Source of the DNA: Hennigella sp045617465
Lineage (GTDB): Bacteria > Bacillota_I > Bacilli_A > Mycoplasmatales > Mycoplasmoidaceae
Length of the DNA stretch: 64,000 nucleotides
Direction of reading: 5' to 3'
NCBI GenBank assembly: GCA_045617465.1
Contig: JAZLIQ010000002.1
Span: 47,879-111,878 of the forward strand
Below are positions 54,503-64,000 of this stretch, one piece after another. Position 1 is the stretch's first letter, and each line of letters begins with the position of its first letter. The position numbers and the translations under genes are program-made. The notes beneath the pieces are model-generated. The model was not told where the DNA came from, made no database searches, and was given only the letters and a program-made list of their open reading frames with translations.

Positions 54503-55273
54503 ATGAAAAAATTATTTAAAATATTGCCTGTTGTTGCGGCAACAGTTCCATTAGCAACCGTTCCGTTTGTAACAACAAGCTGCAACAAAGAAACATATGA
54601 AGATTTTACATATGTGTTCGATGCAACACATAAAGCAAAAGACTTCATGCCCAAAGATTCATTAGGACACACAAGTTTACATGCTCAAGATGTTACTAGA
54701 ACATTCATAAAAAATATTAATGAGAAGAAGAACGTTTTGGCAGACACTATATGTTATAGCATTATCAATGACTTCTTCTTAACTGATTTCGAACAAGACG
54801 TAGATTTTACCAAGGCCACTGGAGAAATTAAGGTATCTGTTGGTGAACTAGACAGTGAAACCAGTAGATGTACATTTAACTATTCATTTGATTTAACCGT
54901 TGATCAAGAAAAATATGAAGCATGCGTGAATTTTCGCAATGTACCCTTTTCTATATACGAGTGATATGAAGAAAGAGAACAAAAATGATGTTTTGCACCA
55001 GTATATAGTATGATAGTGATGGTTTGCGAAAACTTTATGCCTTACTATCCTAGAGCGGCAGCATATGACATCTATTTAAAATACTTAAATGATTGAAGTG
55101 TGTCTATGCACTTTTCATCATCTGTATTAAAAGATGTATATCCTACTGGTGTAAATTTAAAGGTTGGAAATGACACTGAAAATGTATTAAAGTATTTTAT
55201 TTTAAGTGATATGTGTTTATATGGGCAAACATTTACCAAAGTAAACTACTTAAATGACATAACAATTATTTAG
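54503..55273 (+). CDS. Lipoprotein of unknown function, copy 1
   Basis: A 256-residue protein with a lipoprotein signal (lipobox TTSCN near residue 27) and mixed alpha/beta hydrophilic body. It shares pattern and length with the next gene: SCNK then YEDFTYVF, HKAKDFMP and a similar Leu-Ala-Asp segment. No catalytic motif is recognised. TATAAT at 54449-54454 and an AAGGAAAG ribosome binding site precede it. Several TGA codons are read as Trp in the second half. Confidence 0.65.
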
Positions 55274-55289
55274 GTCAAGGGGGATTATT

Positions 55290-56060
55290 ATGAAAAAAAT
55301 ATTTAAAACAATTCCGTTATTATCTAGTGCTTTAGTGTTGACGACACCAGTCATCACAATGACATCATGCAACAAAAACGATTATGAGGAATTTGCATAC
55401 AAGTTTACTAATGAACATAAACCTGCTGACTTTTTGCCTGAGGGAAAATCAAGTTTAACTAAAGCAACAGAGATTGAAGCACTCAACGATTTATATAATG
55501 CATATTCTCAAAACAAAAAATATTTAGCTGATCAATTGGTTTACCAATTCATCAATAATTCTGTGGTTGTACCTCATCTTACATTTACAGGATCTATAAA
55601 TGCATACATCGGAAACGTTGATGTCCACAACCATACCATTTCATTTAAATTAAAAGTTGACATCGTGGATGATGAAAAAAATAAATACCAATGTGAATTA
55701 TCAGCAACCAATATCAAATTTTTAGTTAAAAATCATGACACTTGAAGGTTTGTTCCATGAAAAGAATACATGAATTTAGAAGGAATAGATGCTAATTTGC
55801 AAACGTTAATAATAGCAGGAAATAGATACCATTGGCAAGTATCATGTGATATGAATGAAAATTCATCACTTTTATTCTTAAAACGAGCATACCCTAGACT
55901 ACAAATACCATATATAGGACCAATGAATCTAACTATTAATAGTGATGATTATAAGGATGATTATTTATATGCTTATATTTATGGAGTGGAAGTATATATT
56001 TTAGGAAGTACAAACATGGAAACATATTATCTTCGTGATGTTCAGTTTGTAGAAGAATAA
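55290..56060 (+). CDS. Lipoprotein of unknown function, copy 2
   Basis: A 256-residue lipoprotein with lipobox MTSCN and the same start pattern as the preceding gene (KKIFKTIPLL; NDYEEFAYKF; HKPADFLPEG). The two copies have exactly the same length but diverged bodies, suggesting an older tandem duplication. GGGGG-rich AAGGGGG ribosome binding site precedes the ATG. A terminator follows. Function cannot be stated; surface exposure is inferred from the lipobox. Confidence 0.65.
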
Positions 56061-56062
56061 TA

Positions 56063-56089
56063 AAAAAAGAGCTTATGCTCTTTTTTTCT
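56063..56089. terminator. Bidirectional terminator between lipoprotein and pyrB
   Basis: AAAAAAAGAGC and GCTCTTTTTTT arms with a 4-base loop, overlapping the end of pyrB. Confidence 0.75.
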
Positions 56090-57185
56090 TTTTCTTTCTT
56101 AAGTCTACTTCCATTTCACAGTAGACACATTTTCATATACCTTTTTTACTTGTAGGTACAAAGATGTGTTTGTGTCCTTGTTCAATACTAGAGATACATC
56201 TAGGGTTTTTACATACTAGATCGTATCTAGCTTTAGAGCCATCATAGTAGTAATCACGTTTAGCTTTTTGTTTAGCTCATTCTAGTAATTGTAGAATAAG
56301 TGCCATACGGATGAACTTACCATTAAGAGTTTGTCTGAAGTATGCTGCTCTTGGATCTTTGTCCACAGCTACTTCAATTTCATTAACTCTTGGTAGTGGG
56401 TGAAGAATAGCCATGTCTTTCTTAGCTTCTTTTAATTTTTCCACAGTTAAGACATAACTATCTTTTAATCTTTCATATTCTTTAGGATCAAAGAATCTTT
56501 CTCTTTGGATACGAGTCATATAAAGAATGTCTAAGTCTTTAATATTACCTTCTAACTTTGTTACCTCTTTATATGGCATCTTATTTTTCTTAATAATGTC
56601 ATGGATAACATGAGATGGCATTCTAAGTTCATCTGGAGAGATTAATACAAGTTTAATTCCTTTGTATCTAGACATTGCCATTGTTAATGAGTGAACAGTT
56701 CTTCCATACTTTAGATCACCACACATACCAATAGTTAAATTGTTTAATCTTCCTTTTTCACGATAGATTGTCAAAAGGTCAGTTAATGTTTGTGTTGGAT
56801 GACAGTGAACGCCATCACCAGCGTTAATTAAAGGAATGTCTGTTGCAAATGAGCCAGACAGAGCTGACCCATCCTTAGGATGACGCATTGCAATGATATC
56901 TGCAAAGTTACTTACAGTTTTACAAGTATCTGCAACACTTTCTCCTTTTGCAACACTTGATGATGTAGCATCACTAAATCCAATTACTGTTCCACCAAGT
57001 TCTAACATAGCAGACGTAAAACTTAATCTTGTTCTAGTAGATGGTTCGTAAAATAATGTAGCAATTTTTTTGCCATCACAAACATGAGCATATTGTTGTT
57101 TGTGATGAATAATATCCATTGCTCTTTTAATTAAGTCGTCAATTTCTTGAACTGTCAAATCTTTAATATCTATTAAACTTCTCAT
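56073..57185 (-). CDS. pyrB: Aspartate carbamoyltransferase catalytic chain fused to a PyrI-like zinc domain
   Basis: A 370-residue protein. Residues 1-302 are a normal catalytic chain: YEPSTRTRLSF near 46, GDGVHCHPTQTLTD near 123, and LHPLPRVNEI near 266. Beyond a TGA (56277-56279, Trp) about 65 further residues carry Cys325, Cys330, Cys353 and Cys356, with spacing x4, x22, x2. This matches the zinc domain of the PyrI regulatory chain (x4, x23, x2 in E. coli). The separate effector-binding domain of PyrI is missing. It would bind zinc and possibly help assembly without nucleotide control. It is the last gene of the pyr operon, two bases after pyrE. Confidence 0.9.
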
Positions 57186-57187
57186 AA

Positions 57188-57835
57188 TTACTCCTTAATT
57201 CAGCTTTCATCTTGCGGGTTATTTCTAAAAGCGATTAGTTTCTTCTTATCTGTTTCCTTTATATAACCTTCTTTTGCTGCGATATCAACTATTACATCAA
57301 AGTTAGTTAATGAAACATTCTTTAGATTAGCTTGGGCAAAAGCATCTATACTCTTTTTCATTCCATATGTAAAGATAGATGCTATTCCCAAGACATTGAT
57401 TCCACAAGATCTTAAGTGACCGGCTACATCTATACATGATCCACCTGTAGAAACTAAGTCTTCAATTACTACAACTTTAGAACCTTTAGGTACCTTACCT
57501 TCAATTCTATTTTTTCTACCATGATCTTTTGTACTAGATCTGCAGTATCCCATAGGGATTTGCATTAAATGTCCAACTATAGCAGCATGAGGAATACCTG
57601 CTGTTGATGTACCCACAACAATTTCAACATCAGGATATTCTGCTTTAATCATTTCTGCTAATCCATTTTCTATATCTGCTCTTACTTTTAAATCAGATAG
57701 AGTTAAACGGTTATCACAATAGATTGGACTCTTAATTCCACTCGCTCATGTAAAAGGTTCATTAGGATTTAAAAAGACTGCTTTAATTCCTAATAAATCC
57801 TTTGCGATTAATTCTTGCATTTGTTTTTTATCCAT
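57188..57835 (-). CDS. pyrE: Orotate phosphoribosyltransferase
   Basis: A 215-residue enzyme that joins orotate and PRPP to orotidylate. The PRPP motif VVVIEDLVSTGGSC is near residue 122. The N-terminal LNPNEPFTWASGIKSPIYCDNR, which is conserved in PyrE, contains a TGA (Trp) that shortened versions would miss. GTSTAGIPHAA is the substrate loop. The start at 57835 is chosen because it includes these blocks and has a GGAGAAT ribosome binding site. Its stop lies in the AAGGAG ribosome binding site of pyrB. Confidence 0.94.
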
Positions 57836-57844
57836 ATTATTCTC

Positions 57845-58543
57845 CTATCCCACAAATTGTTTTACACACTTCTTGTACATAGCTACAGGATCTTTAGCTT
57901 GTGTAATAGGTCTACCTACTACTATGTAGTCAGATCCAGCTTTCTTAGCTTGTGCTGGTGTCATAACCCGTTTTTGGTCACCTTTATTTTTCATATCAAA
58001 TCTTATACCAGGAGTTACTGTTAAAAATCTTTTACCACAAGCATGATGCACTTCTTTTGATTCCATAGCAGAACAAACAACACCATTTAATCCGCTCTTT
58101 TTAGCTAGTTTAGCATAATGCATAACTACTTTATCAATTGGTTCATGGATTAAGATATCTCTTTCCATGCTTGCTTGATCAGTAGATGTTAATTGTGTAA
58201 TAGCTATTACTAAAGGATGTTTACCATCTTCTCGTGTTGCTCCTTCTATAGCAGCTTGCATCATTGCTTGTGTGCCACTAGCATGAATACTAATCATATC
58301 TACATATTGATATGATAGAACTCTTGAACATCTTCTAATAGTGTTAGGAATATCGTATAGTTTTAAATCTAAAAAGATCTTGTGTCCTCTTCGTTTTAAT
58401 TCTTTTAAGAAGCTTGGACCAGCACTATAAAACAATTCCATTCCTATTTTCACAAATGGTTTTTGTTTAATAAATAGATCTAGAAAGTTTAGTGCTTCTA
58501 TCTTATTTGGAAAGTCACAAGCAATTATTACATCTTTTCCCAT
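57845..58543 (-). CDS. pyrF: Orotidine 5'-phosphate decarboxylase
   Basis: A 232-residue enzyme that makes UMP from orotidylate. Catalytic Lys-Asp cluster is in FLDLKLYDIPNTIRR near residue 57. VTPGIRF near 176 and SDYIVVGRPITQA near 204 complete the phosphate-binding site. The start codon overlaps the pyrD stop by one base. Normal length, no Trp TGA codon. Confidence 0.95.
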   Translation of the reverse strand: MGKDVIIACDFPNKIEALNFLDLFIKQKPFVKIGMELFYSAGPSFLKELKRRGHKIFLDLKLYDIPNTIRRCSRVLSYQYVDMISIHASGTQAMMQAAIEGATREDGKHPLVIAITQLTSTDQASMERDILIHEPIDKVVMHYAKLAKKSGLNGVVCSAMESKEVHHACGKRFLTVTPGIRFDMKNKGDQKRVMTPAQAKKAGSDYIVVGRPITQAKDPVAMYKKCVKQFVG

Positions 58544-59454
58544 TATTTACATCCTCCTATAATATCCTTTAATGATTTAATGTTATATTTTTTCATTACC
58601 TTTGGTAAATCATTAATTATTTTCTTACATGCTAATGGATCTACTATGTTTGCAGATCCAACTTCTACTGCAGTTGCTCCAGCTAGCATCATTTCAATTA
58701 CATCTTCTGCTGTTGAGATTCCACCCATACCAACTACAGGTATTTTAACTGCATGAGCAACTTGGTATACCATTCTTACAGCTATTGGGAAGATTGCATC
58801 TCCTGAGTAGCCACCAAATTTGTTTCTTAAGATTGGTTCTTTAGTTTTTAAATTAATACGCATTCCTGGAATAGTATTAATTAAGGAGATGGCGTCTGCT
58901 CCAGCTTTTTCTACAGCTTTAGCTATTACTACTATATCTGTTACATTAGGTGATAGTTTAACAATTAAAGGTTTTGTTATTACTTTCTTAACAGCCTTAA
59001 CTACTTTAGCAGCTAGTTCTGGATCCGTTCCAAAAGCCATACCACCACCATGTACATTAGGACAAGAGATATTTAATTCTATTCATCCTACTTGTGGGCA
59101 TTTACTTATTTGTTTACAACAATAAACATATTCATCTATTGAGAAACCACTAATGTTGGCCATTACTTTTTTCTTAAAGACTTTTTTAATTTTAGGTATT
59201 AAGTCTTTAATGACATTATCTACGCCTGGATTTTGCAATCCGACTGTGTTTAACATTCCAGACTTGCCTTCGGCAATTCTAGGAGGTGGGTTTCCAAATC
59301 TTGCTTCTTTAGTTGTTCCTTTAAATGAGAAGGAACCTAAGATGTTAATATCATAGAATTCTGCATATTCATATCCAAAACCAAATGTTCCACTGGCTGG
59401 AATGATTGGATTATCAAGCATTATGCCACATAGCTTTACTTTAGTATCTATCAT
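58543..59454 (-). CDS. pyrD: Dihydroorotate dehydrogenase, catalytic subunit (class 1B)
   Basis: A 303-residue FMN enzyme that oxidises dihydroorotate. Class 1B features: the active-site Cys in NISCPNV (just after a TGA-encoded Trp), PASGTFGFG near residue 19, MLNTVGLQNPG near 66, and VVGMGGIST near 237. Together with pyrK it uses NAD as the acceptor, which suits anaerobic conditions. The end of pyrK overlaps this start. Confidence 0.95.
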
Positions 59455-60173
59455 AGTAAATCCTTTCCACAGAATACAGGACCATGTTTACAGATTTGTT
59501 TAGGTCCTTTTCTTGTTTCTAGTGTACAACCCATACAAGTTCCTGTTCCACAACCCATTCTTTCTTCTAGAGAATATTCTCCAAGGCCCTCTGTCATCTT
59601 GTAGATTGCTTTAAGCATTGCCATTGGACCACAAGTATATAAGTAATCGTATTTAAGGTTTTTCATTGCATCCATTGCAAAACCTTTAATACCATAAGTT
59701 CCATCTACTGTAGTAACAATGACTTTAGCTCCAAGTTTCTCAAATTCATTTACATAGAACATATCAGCTTTAGTGTTAAATGACATTATCATTGTTACTT
59801 CAATACCTTTTTTAATTAATTCTTTAGCTAACATGAATAATGGAGGAATACCAATTCCACCACCTATTAATAATGTATGTTTTCTAGCATTTTTTAAATT
59901 GTAGCCAGTACCAAGGTTAGTTAAGATGTTTAGTTTGCCTTTTGTTCTAGAAAGGATATCTGTTCCCCTACCTAATACTTTGTATAACAAAGTTAATTCA
60001 TCTTTTTTTAGATCACAAATGGAAATTGGTCTTCTTAAATAGCAACCATCTATTTGGATATGAACAAATGTACCAGGACGATTACAATCTTTTACATCGC
60101 CCTTCAACACTAGTTCATATACACCTGGTGCTATTTTCTTATTACGTTTTATAGTTGTAACTACTTCTTTCAT
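59448..60173 (-). CDS. pyrK: Dihydroorotate dehydrogenase electron-transfer subunit
   Basis: A 241-residue FAD/[2Fe-2S] protein. FAD-binding LRRPISICD near residue 46, NAD-binding GGGIGIPPLFMLAKEL near 99, and the ferredoxin-like cluster CGTGTCMGC with a further Cys in QICKHG near 229 are visible. It passes electrons from PyrD to NAD. The last sense codon is a TGA (Trp) at 59451-59453; the true stop is TAG at 59448-59450, so it overlaps pyrD by seven bases. Confidence 0.93.
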
Positions 60174-60175
60174 AA

Positions 60176-61372
60176 TTATTTCTTATAAACCACCTTTCCA
60201 TTGCATACTGTCAAGTAATTTACTCCATATACTTCATATCCTTTAAATGGAGTATTCTTACCTTTAGAGATAAACTTACTTGGTTCAATTACATCTTTTT
60301 CATCCAATCTTCAGATTGCCAAGTCATCTGATTCAGGTAAGTTAAATCTCTTACGTGGATTTGTTACAAGTAATTCAATTAGTTTTTCTAAACTAATTAC
60401 ATTAGTTTTAACTAGGTGTGTGTAAAGTAGAGGGAAAGCTATTTCAATTCCACTTGCACCAAATGCACTATCTTTTAATCCTTTAGACTTTTCTTCTTTA
60501 GAGTGAGGTGCGTGATCTGTAGCAATCATATCGATTGTTCCATCTTTAATTCCAGCAACTAATGCTTCTTTATCAGCTTTGCATCTAATTGGAGGATTAA
60601 TCTTAAAGCATCCATCCTCTTTTAACATAGAGTCATCTAAGATTAAGTAGTGAGGTGCAGTTTCACAAGTAATATCTAAGCCTCGTTGCTTTGCTTGTCT
60701 AATTGCTTCTACAGATTCCTTTGTAGAAACATGGCACACATGATATTTACATCCAGTTTCTCTTACAAGTTCAATATCTCTTTTCACTTGTTCATATTCA
60801 CTTGCTGAACAAATTCCTTTATGACCATGTTGCTTTGCGTAGCAACCGTCATGAATATAGCCACCATGAATTAAGCTATTGTCTTCACAGTGAGCAACAA
60901 TCACCTTGTTTAGTGCTTTAGCTCTTAACATAGCCTCTTTCATTAGGTTTGCATCTTGCACACCTTTACCATCATCAGAGAAAGCGATTACAAGCTTAGC
61001 TGTATCTTCTAATGGAGAAAGTTGTTTACCTTCTTCATTGAGAGATATTGCTCCATATGGTAGAACATTTATTACAGCATCTTTCTTGATAATGTCTAAT
61101 TGTTGTTGAATGTGTTCTACAGTATCTGATACTGGATTTAGATTAGGCATAGTGGCTACAGTAGTGTATCCGCCTTTAGCTGCGGCTTGTGACCCAGTTA
61201 AAATTGTTTCCTTATAACAAAATCCCGGTTCACGGAAATGCACATGCACATCAATGAAAGCCGGGATAATAATATATTGGTTAGAGTTTAATTCTGGGAA
61301 TTGGTTAAGAAACATTAAAAAATCAGTCTTAAATTTATTTGGTTTTAAAATGTTTATTTTCAAATCACCCAT
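60176..61372 (-). CDS. pyrC: Dihydroorotase
   Basis: A 398-residue amidohydrolase. Metal-binding DVHVHFREPG is near residue 41. FSDDGKGVQD near 132 is followed by HCEDNSL, HVCHVSTKES and ATDHAPHSKEEK near 285. It closes carbamoyl aspartate to dihydroorotate. A TGA (60311-60313) is Trp; the last 45 residues would otherwise be lost. First gene of the pyr operon. The -10 TATAAT is 16 bases from the ATG, leaving no room for a PyrR-type attenuator. Confidence 0.95.
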
Positions 61373-61388
61373 AATTAATTCTTATGAT

Positions 61389-61394
61389 ATTATA
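61389..61394 (-). promoter_or_regulatory. pyr operon promoter -10 element
   Basis: TATAAT on the minus strand just upstream of pyrC. A transcript starting at the usual distance would have a leader of about ten bases, too short for attenuator or riboswitch control. Confidence 0.5.
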
Positions 61395-61425
61395 ATCACT
61401 AATTATATTTTTTATATAAAAATAT

Positions 61426-61451
61426 AAAAAAAGAGGCTTTTACCTCTTTTT
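61426..61451 (-). terminator. Terminator after gyrA
   Basis: AAAAAGAGG and CCTCTTTTT arms with a 6-base loop and a T-run on the minus strand, immediately downstream of the gyrA stop. Confidence 0.8.
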
Positions 61452-61452
61452 C

Positions 61453-63975
61453 TTAATGGTTTTCTGGAGACACTTCTACAGTTTCTTGACCTTCAGGAGT
61501 AGATGCAGATGGTTCGCCACCTTCAGTTTCATCATTCTTGAAGATTGCAATAGACGCTATTCTATCTTCATCATCAAGTTTGATTAACTTAACACCTTGA
61601 GTAGCACGACCAATATCTCTTACTTCTGATAATGACATACGAATAATCATGTTCTTCTTTGTCATAATCAAAGCATCTTCATTACCTTGTACAGCAGCTG
61701 CAAAGACAAGTTTTCCAGTCTTTGGTGTTACTTTTAGAGTAGTTACACCCTTAGCACCACGTTTTGTTTCACGATATTCTTCAACATCAGTGATTTTACC
61801 AACTCCACGCGTACCAATAGATAGAATCTTGTTACCAGCCATACTAGTACTAAATCCTACTACTGTACCACCATCAATGTTAATACCTTTAACACCAGCA
61901 GCTGTACGACCCATATTTCTTACATCAGAAACTTTGAATCTTACTAATTTACCAGTAGAGTTACCAATGAAGACATTGTTGTCTTCAGCAACAATCTTAA
62001 CATCAAATAGTCTATCGCCTTCTTTTAATCCCAAGGCAATCTTACCATTTCGATTAATGTGTTCGTATTCAATTAGTGAAGTACGCTTTACAATACCATT
62101 TGCTGAACAGAAGATCAATGATTTTTGTTCTTCATAATCATCAATTGGTAACATTGTAATAATTTTTTCATCTTTTTCAATTTGGATGAAGTTAATAGCA
62201 GGAATACCCTTAGATTGTTTAGATCCAACAGGAATTTCGTGTCCTCTTAATCTATAAACTTTACCATAATCTGTAAAGATTAATATGTCAGTGTGAGTAT
62301 TAGCTACCACAATCTTTGCAACGTTATCATCGTTATGAGTTGCTGTACCAGTTACACCTACACCACCACGGTGTTGGCTTCTATATTCATCAATAGGAAG
62401 ACGTTTTAAATATCCTCTTGTTGACATAGTAATAACAATGTCTTCAATTGGAATTAAGTCTTCATCATCAATAGAAGAAGATAAGTTGTAAGCAATTTCA
62501 GTTCTTCTTTCATCGCCGAATCTATCAACTAGTTTCTTTAATGCAGCTAGAATGAAATCTATTTGCTTATTCTTATCACCTAGAATTGATTCATATTCTT
62601 TACAAGCAACTTCTAATTCTTTTATTTCATTAGTAATCTTAGCTTGTTCCATTCCTGATAATGAACGAAGTTTCATTTCAAGAATTGCTTTAGCTTGAAT
62701 TTCACTAAGTTTGAATTTCTTCATTAAGTCTTCTAGAAGAACTTTATCATCTTTTGCATTCTTAATCATTTTGATGATTTCATCAATATGTTGCGAAGCA
62801 ATGTGTAAACCTTCTAGAATGTGTAGTCTAGCTTTAGCTTTGTCTAAATCAAACTTTGTTTTTCTAATAAGTACTTCAATTTGGTGATCAATATATATTT
62901 GAAGCGCTTGCTTCATGTTAAGTACTTTAGGTTCATTGTTAACTAAAGCTAACATGTTAACTGAGAAGTTTGTTTGTAATTGAGTCATCTTATATAGTTG
63001 GTTTAAGATAACTTCAGGCACAACATCTCTTCTTAACTCAATTACAATTCTGATACCTAGACGGTTAGATTCGTCTCTTAAGTCTGTAATACCAGAAATT
63101 TTTCCATCTTTAACTAATTGTGTAATCTTTTCAATTAGTTGAGATTTGTTAACTACATATGGAATTTCATGGACAATGATCCTTGGTTTTCCATTATCCA
63201 TGTATTCAATATCAGTTTTAGAACGAATTGTAACTGAACCATGTCCAGTCTCAAAGTATTCTTTAATACCACTAGCACCAATAATGCTTGCACCAGTTGG
63301 GAAATCTGGTCCTCTTAATACTTGCATTATTTCATCAGTTGTACATTCTGGATGTTTAGCTACTAATTCAACACCAGCAGCAATTTCGTTCAAGTTGTGT
63401 GGTGGCATGTTAGTTGCCATACCTACAGCAATACCACTTGATCCATTTGCTAACATGTTAGGGAACAATGATGGAAGAACCACAGGTTCTTGTTCTGACC
63501 CATCATAGTTATCAATTAAATCAACTGTATTCTTTTCAATGTCAGAAAGCATTGTGTCTGCTAGCTTAGACATTTTAGCTTCAGTATAACGCATTGCAGC
63601 AGCACCATCACCATCGATAGAACCGAAGTTACCATGTCCATCGATTAATGGGTATCTCATGGAGAAATCTTGTGCCATACGAACCATAGTTTCGTAAACA
63701 GCAGTATCACCATGTGGGTGGAACTTACCGATTACTTCACCGACCAGTCTAGCTGATTTCTTATATTGAGATCCAGAAGTCATTCCTAAGTTTCAAGCAG
63801 CATATAGAACACGTCTATGTACTGGTTTGAAACCATCACGAGCATCTGGTAATGCACGAGCAACGATAACACTCATTGCATATTCAAGGAAAGAGTTTTG
63901 TAATTCCTTGGCTATTTCTTTTTCATCAACTTTAGATTTTTCTAGTTGTTCACGAATATTATTTTCATTTGCCAT
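61453..63975 (-). CDS. gyrA: DNA gyrase subunit A
   Basis: An 840-residue topoisomerase subunit that cuts and rejoins DNA. The QRDR region SARLVGEVIGKFHPHGD is near residue 78, and the catalytic Tyr is in AAMRYTEAK near 120. A GyrA box appears as SQHRGGVG near 548, which supports GyrA over ParC, followed by the beta-pinwheel repeats. The C-terminal tail is acidic. A TGA (63793-63795) is Trp between the start and the QRDR. A ribosome binding site AAGGAG lies before the ATG at 63975; gyrB would be expected beyond the window edge. Confidence 0.93.
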
Positions 63976-64000
63976 AATCTAAACTCCTTTCCTTATGCAT

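Noticed and set aside
1..64000. tRNA, rRNA, CRISPR arrays, insertion sequences and prophage
   Set aside because: Intergenic gaps are all under about 145 bases and no cloverleaf, spaced repeat array, transposase or terminal inverted repeats were recognised by eye.

Overview
The window is a 64 kb piece of a Mollicutes (mycoplasma-group) chromosome. The DNA is AT-rich, and almost every long gene reads correctly only if TGA is translated as tryptophan (genetic code 4). The proteins are the usual mycoplasma core plus several accessory functions that are uncommon in this class. A species cannot be named from the sequence alone. De novo pyrimidine genes are rare in mycoplasmas and, as I recall, M. 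penetrans (Malacoplasma) is one of the few with orotate-related genes, so a relative of that group is possible. An anaerobic ribonucleotide reductase, a glycosaminoglycan-lyase-like lipoprotein, an arginine deiminase pathway and many lipoproteins suggest a host-associated, low-oxygen life.

Layout. 1-4.6 kb (minus): a polysaccharide lyase 8 lipoprotein cut by the window edge, apt and a fused secDF. 4.7-7.8 kb (plus): hisS-aspS. 7.8-18 kb (plus): a 1717-residue FtsX-type permease, its ATPase with a long N-terminal extension, and two tandem beta-helix lipoproteins. 18-23.4 kb (mixed strands): mutM, coaD, a PduL-type phosphotransacylase, a DUF1846 protein, a YigZ/IMPACT protein, a deoxynucleoside kinase and ispD. 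23.5-30.1 kb (plus): rplK-rplA, an S41-protease lipoprotein, pth, and a class III ribonucleotide reductase operon. 30.1-39.2 kb (minus): a membrane protein, tdk, ychF, fba, rpoE, gltX, ispE, rsmA, yidC, rnpA, rpmH. 39.2-50.8 kb (plus): dnaA, dnaN, a sigma-like gene (minus), secA, uvrB and the arginine deiminase operon arcA-argF-arcC. The strand switch at dnaA, together with DnaA boxes between dnaA and dnaN, marks the chromosomal replication origin. 50.8-56 kb: a CofE-like ligase, a membrane acyltransferase with a G8 tract, a GMP-reductase-like enzyme and two paired lipoproteins. 56-64 kb (minus): pyrC-pyrK-pyrD-pyrF-pyrE-pyrB, then gyrA.

The most striking feature is the ribonucleotide reductase. 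NrdD (27408-29351) stops just after the first pair of its zinc-binding cysteines. After nrdG, a separate 62-residue protein (29890-30078) carries the second cysteine pair and the glycyl-radical segment. The enzyme therefore appears to be split into a catalytic core and a detached radical domain, with a zinc site that must be completed between two chains.

Metabolically, the pyr operon covers all steps from carbamoyl phosphate to UMP, but no carbamoyl phosphate synthetase is seen here. The nearby arginine deiminase operon makes carbamoyl phosphate from citrulline and could feed PyrB. PyrB itself carries a C-terminal zinc domain like that of the PyrI regulatory chain. There are no gaps over 300 bases without a gene, and I saw no tRNA, rRNA, CRISPR or insertion sequence.
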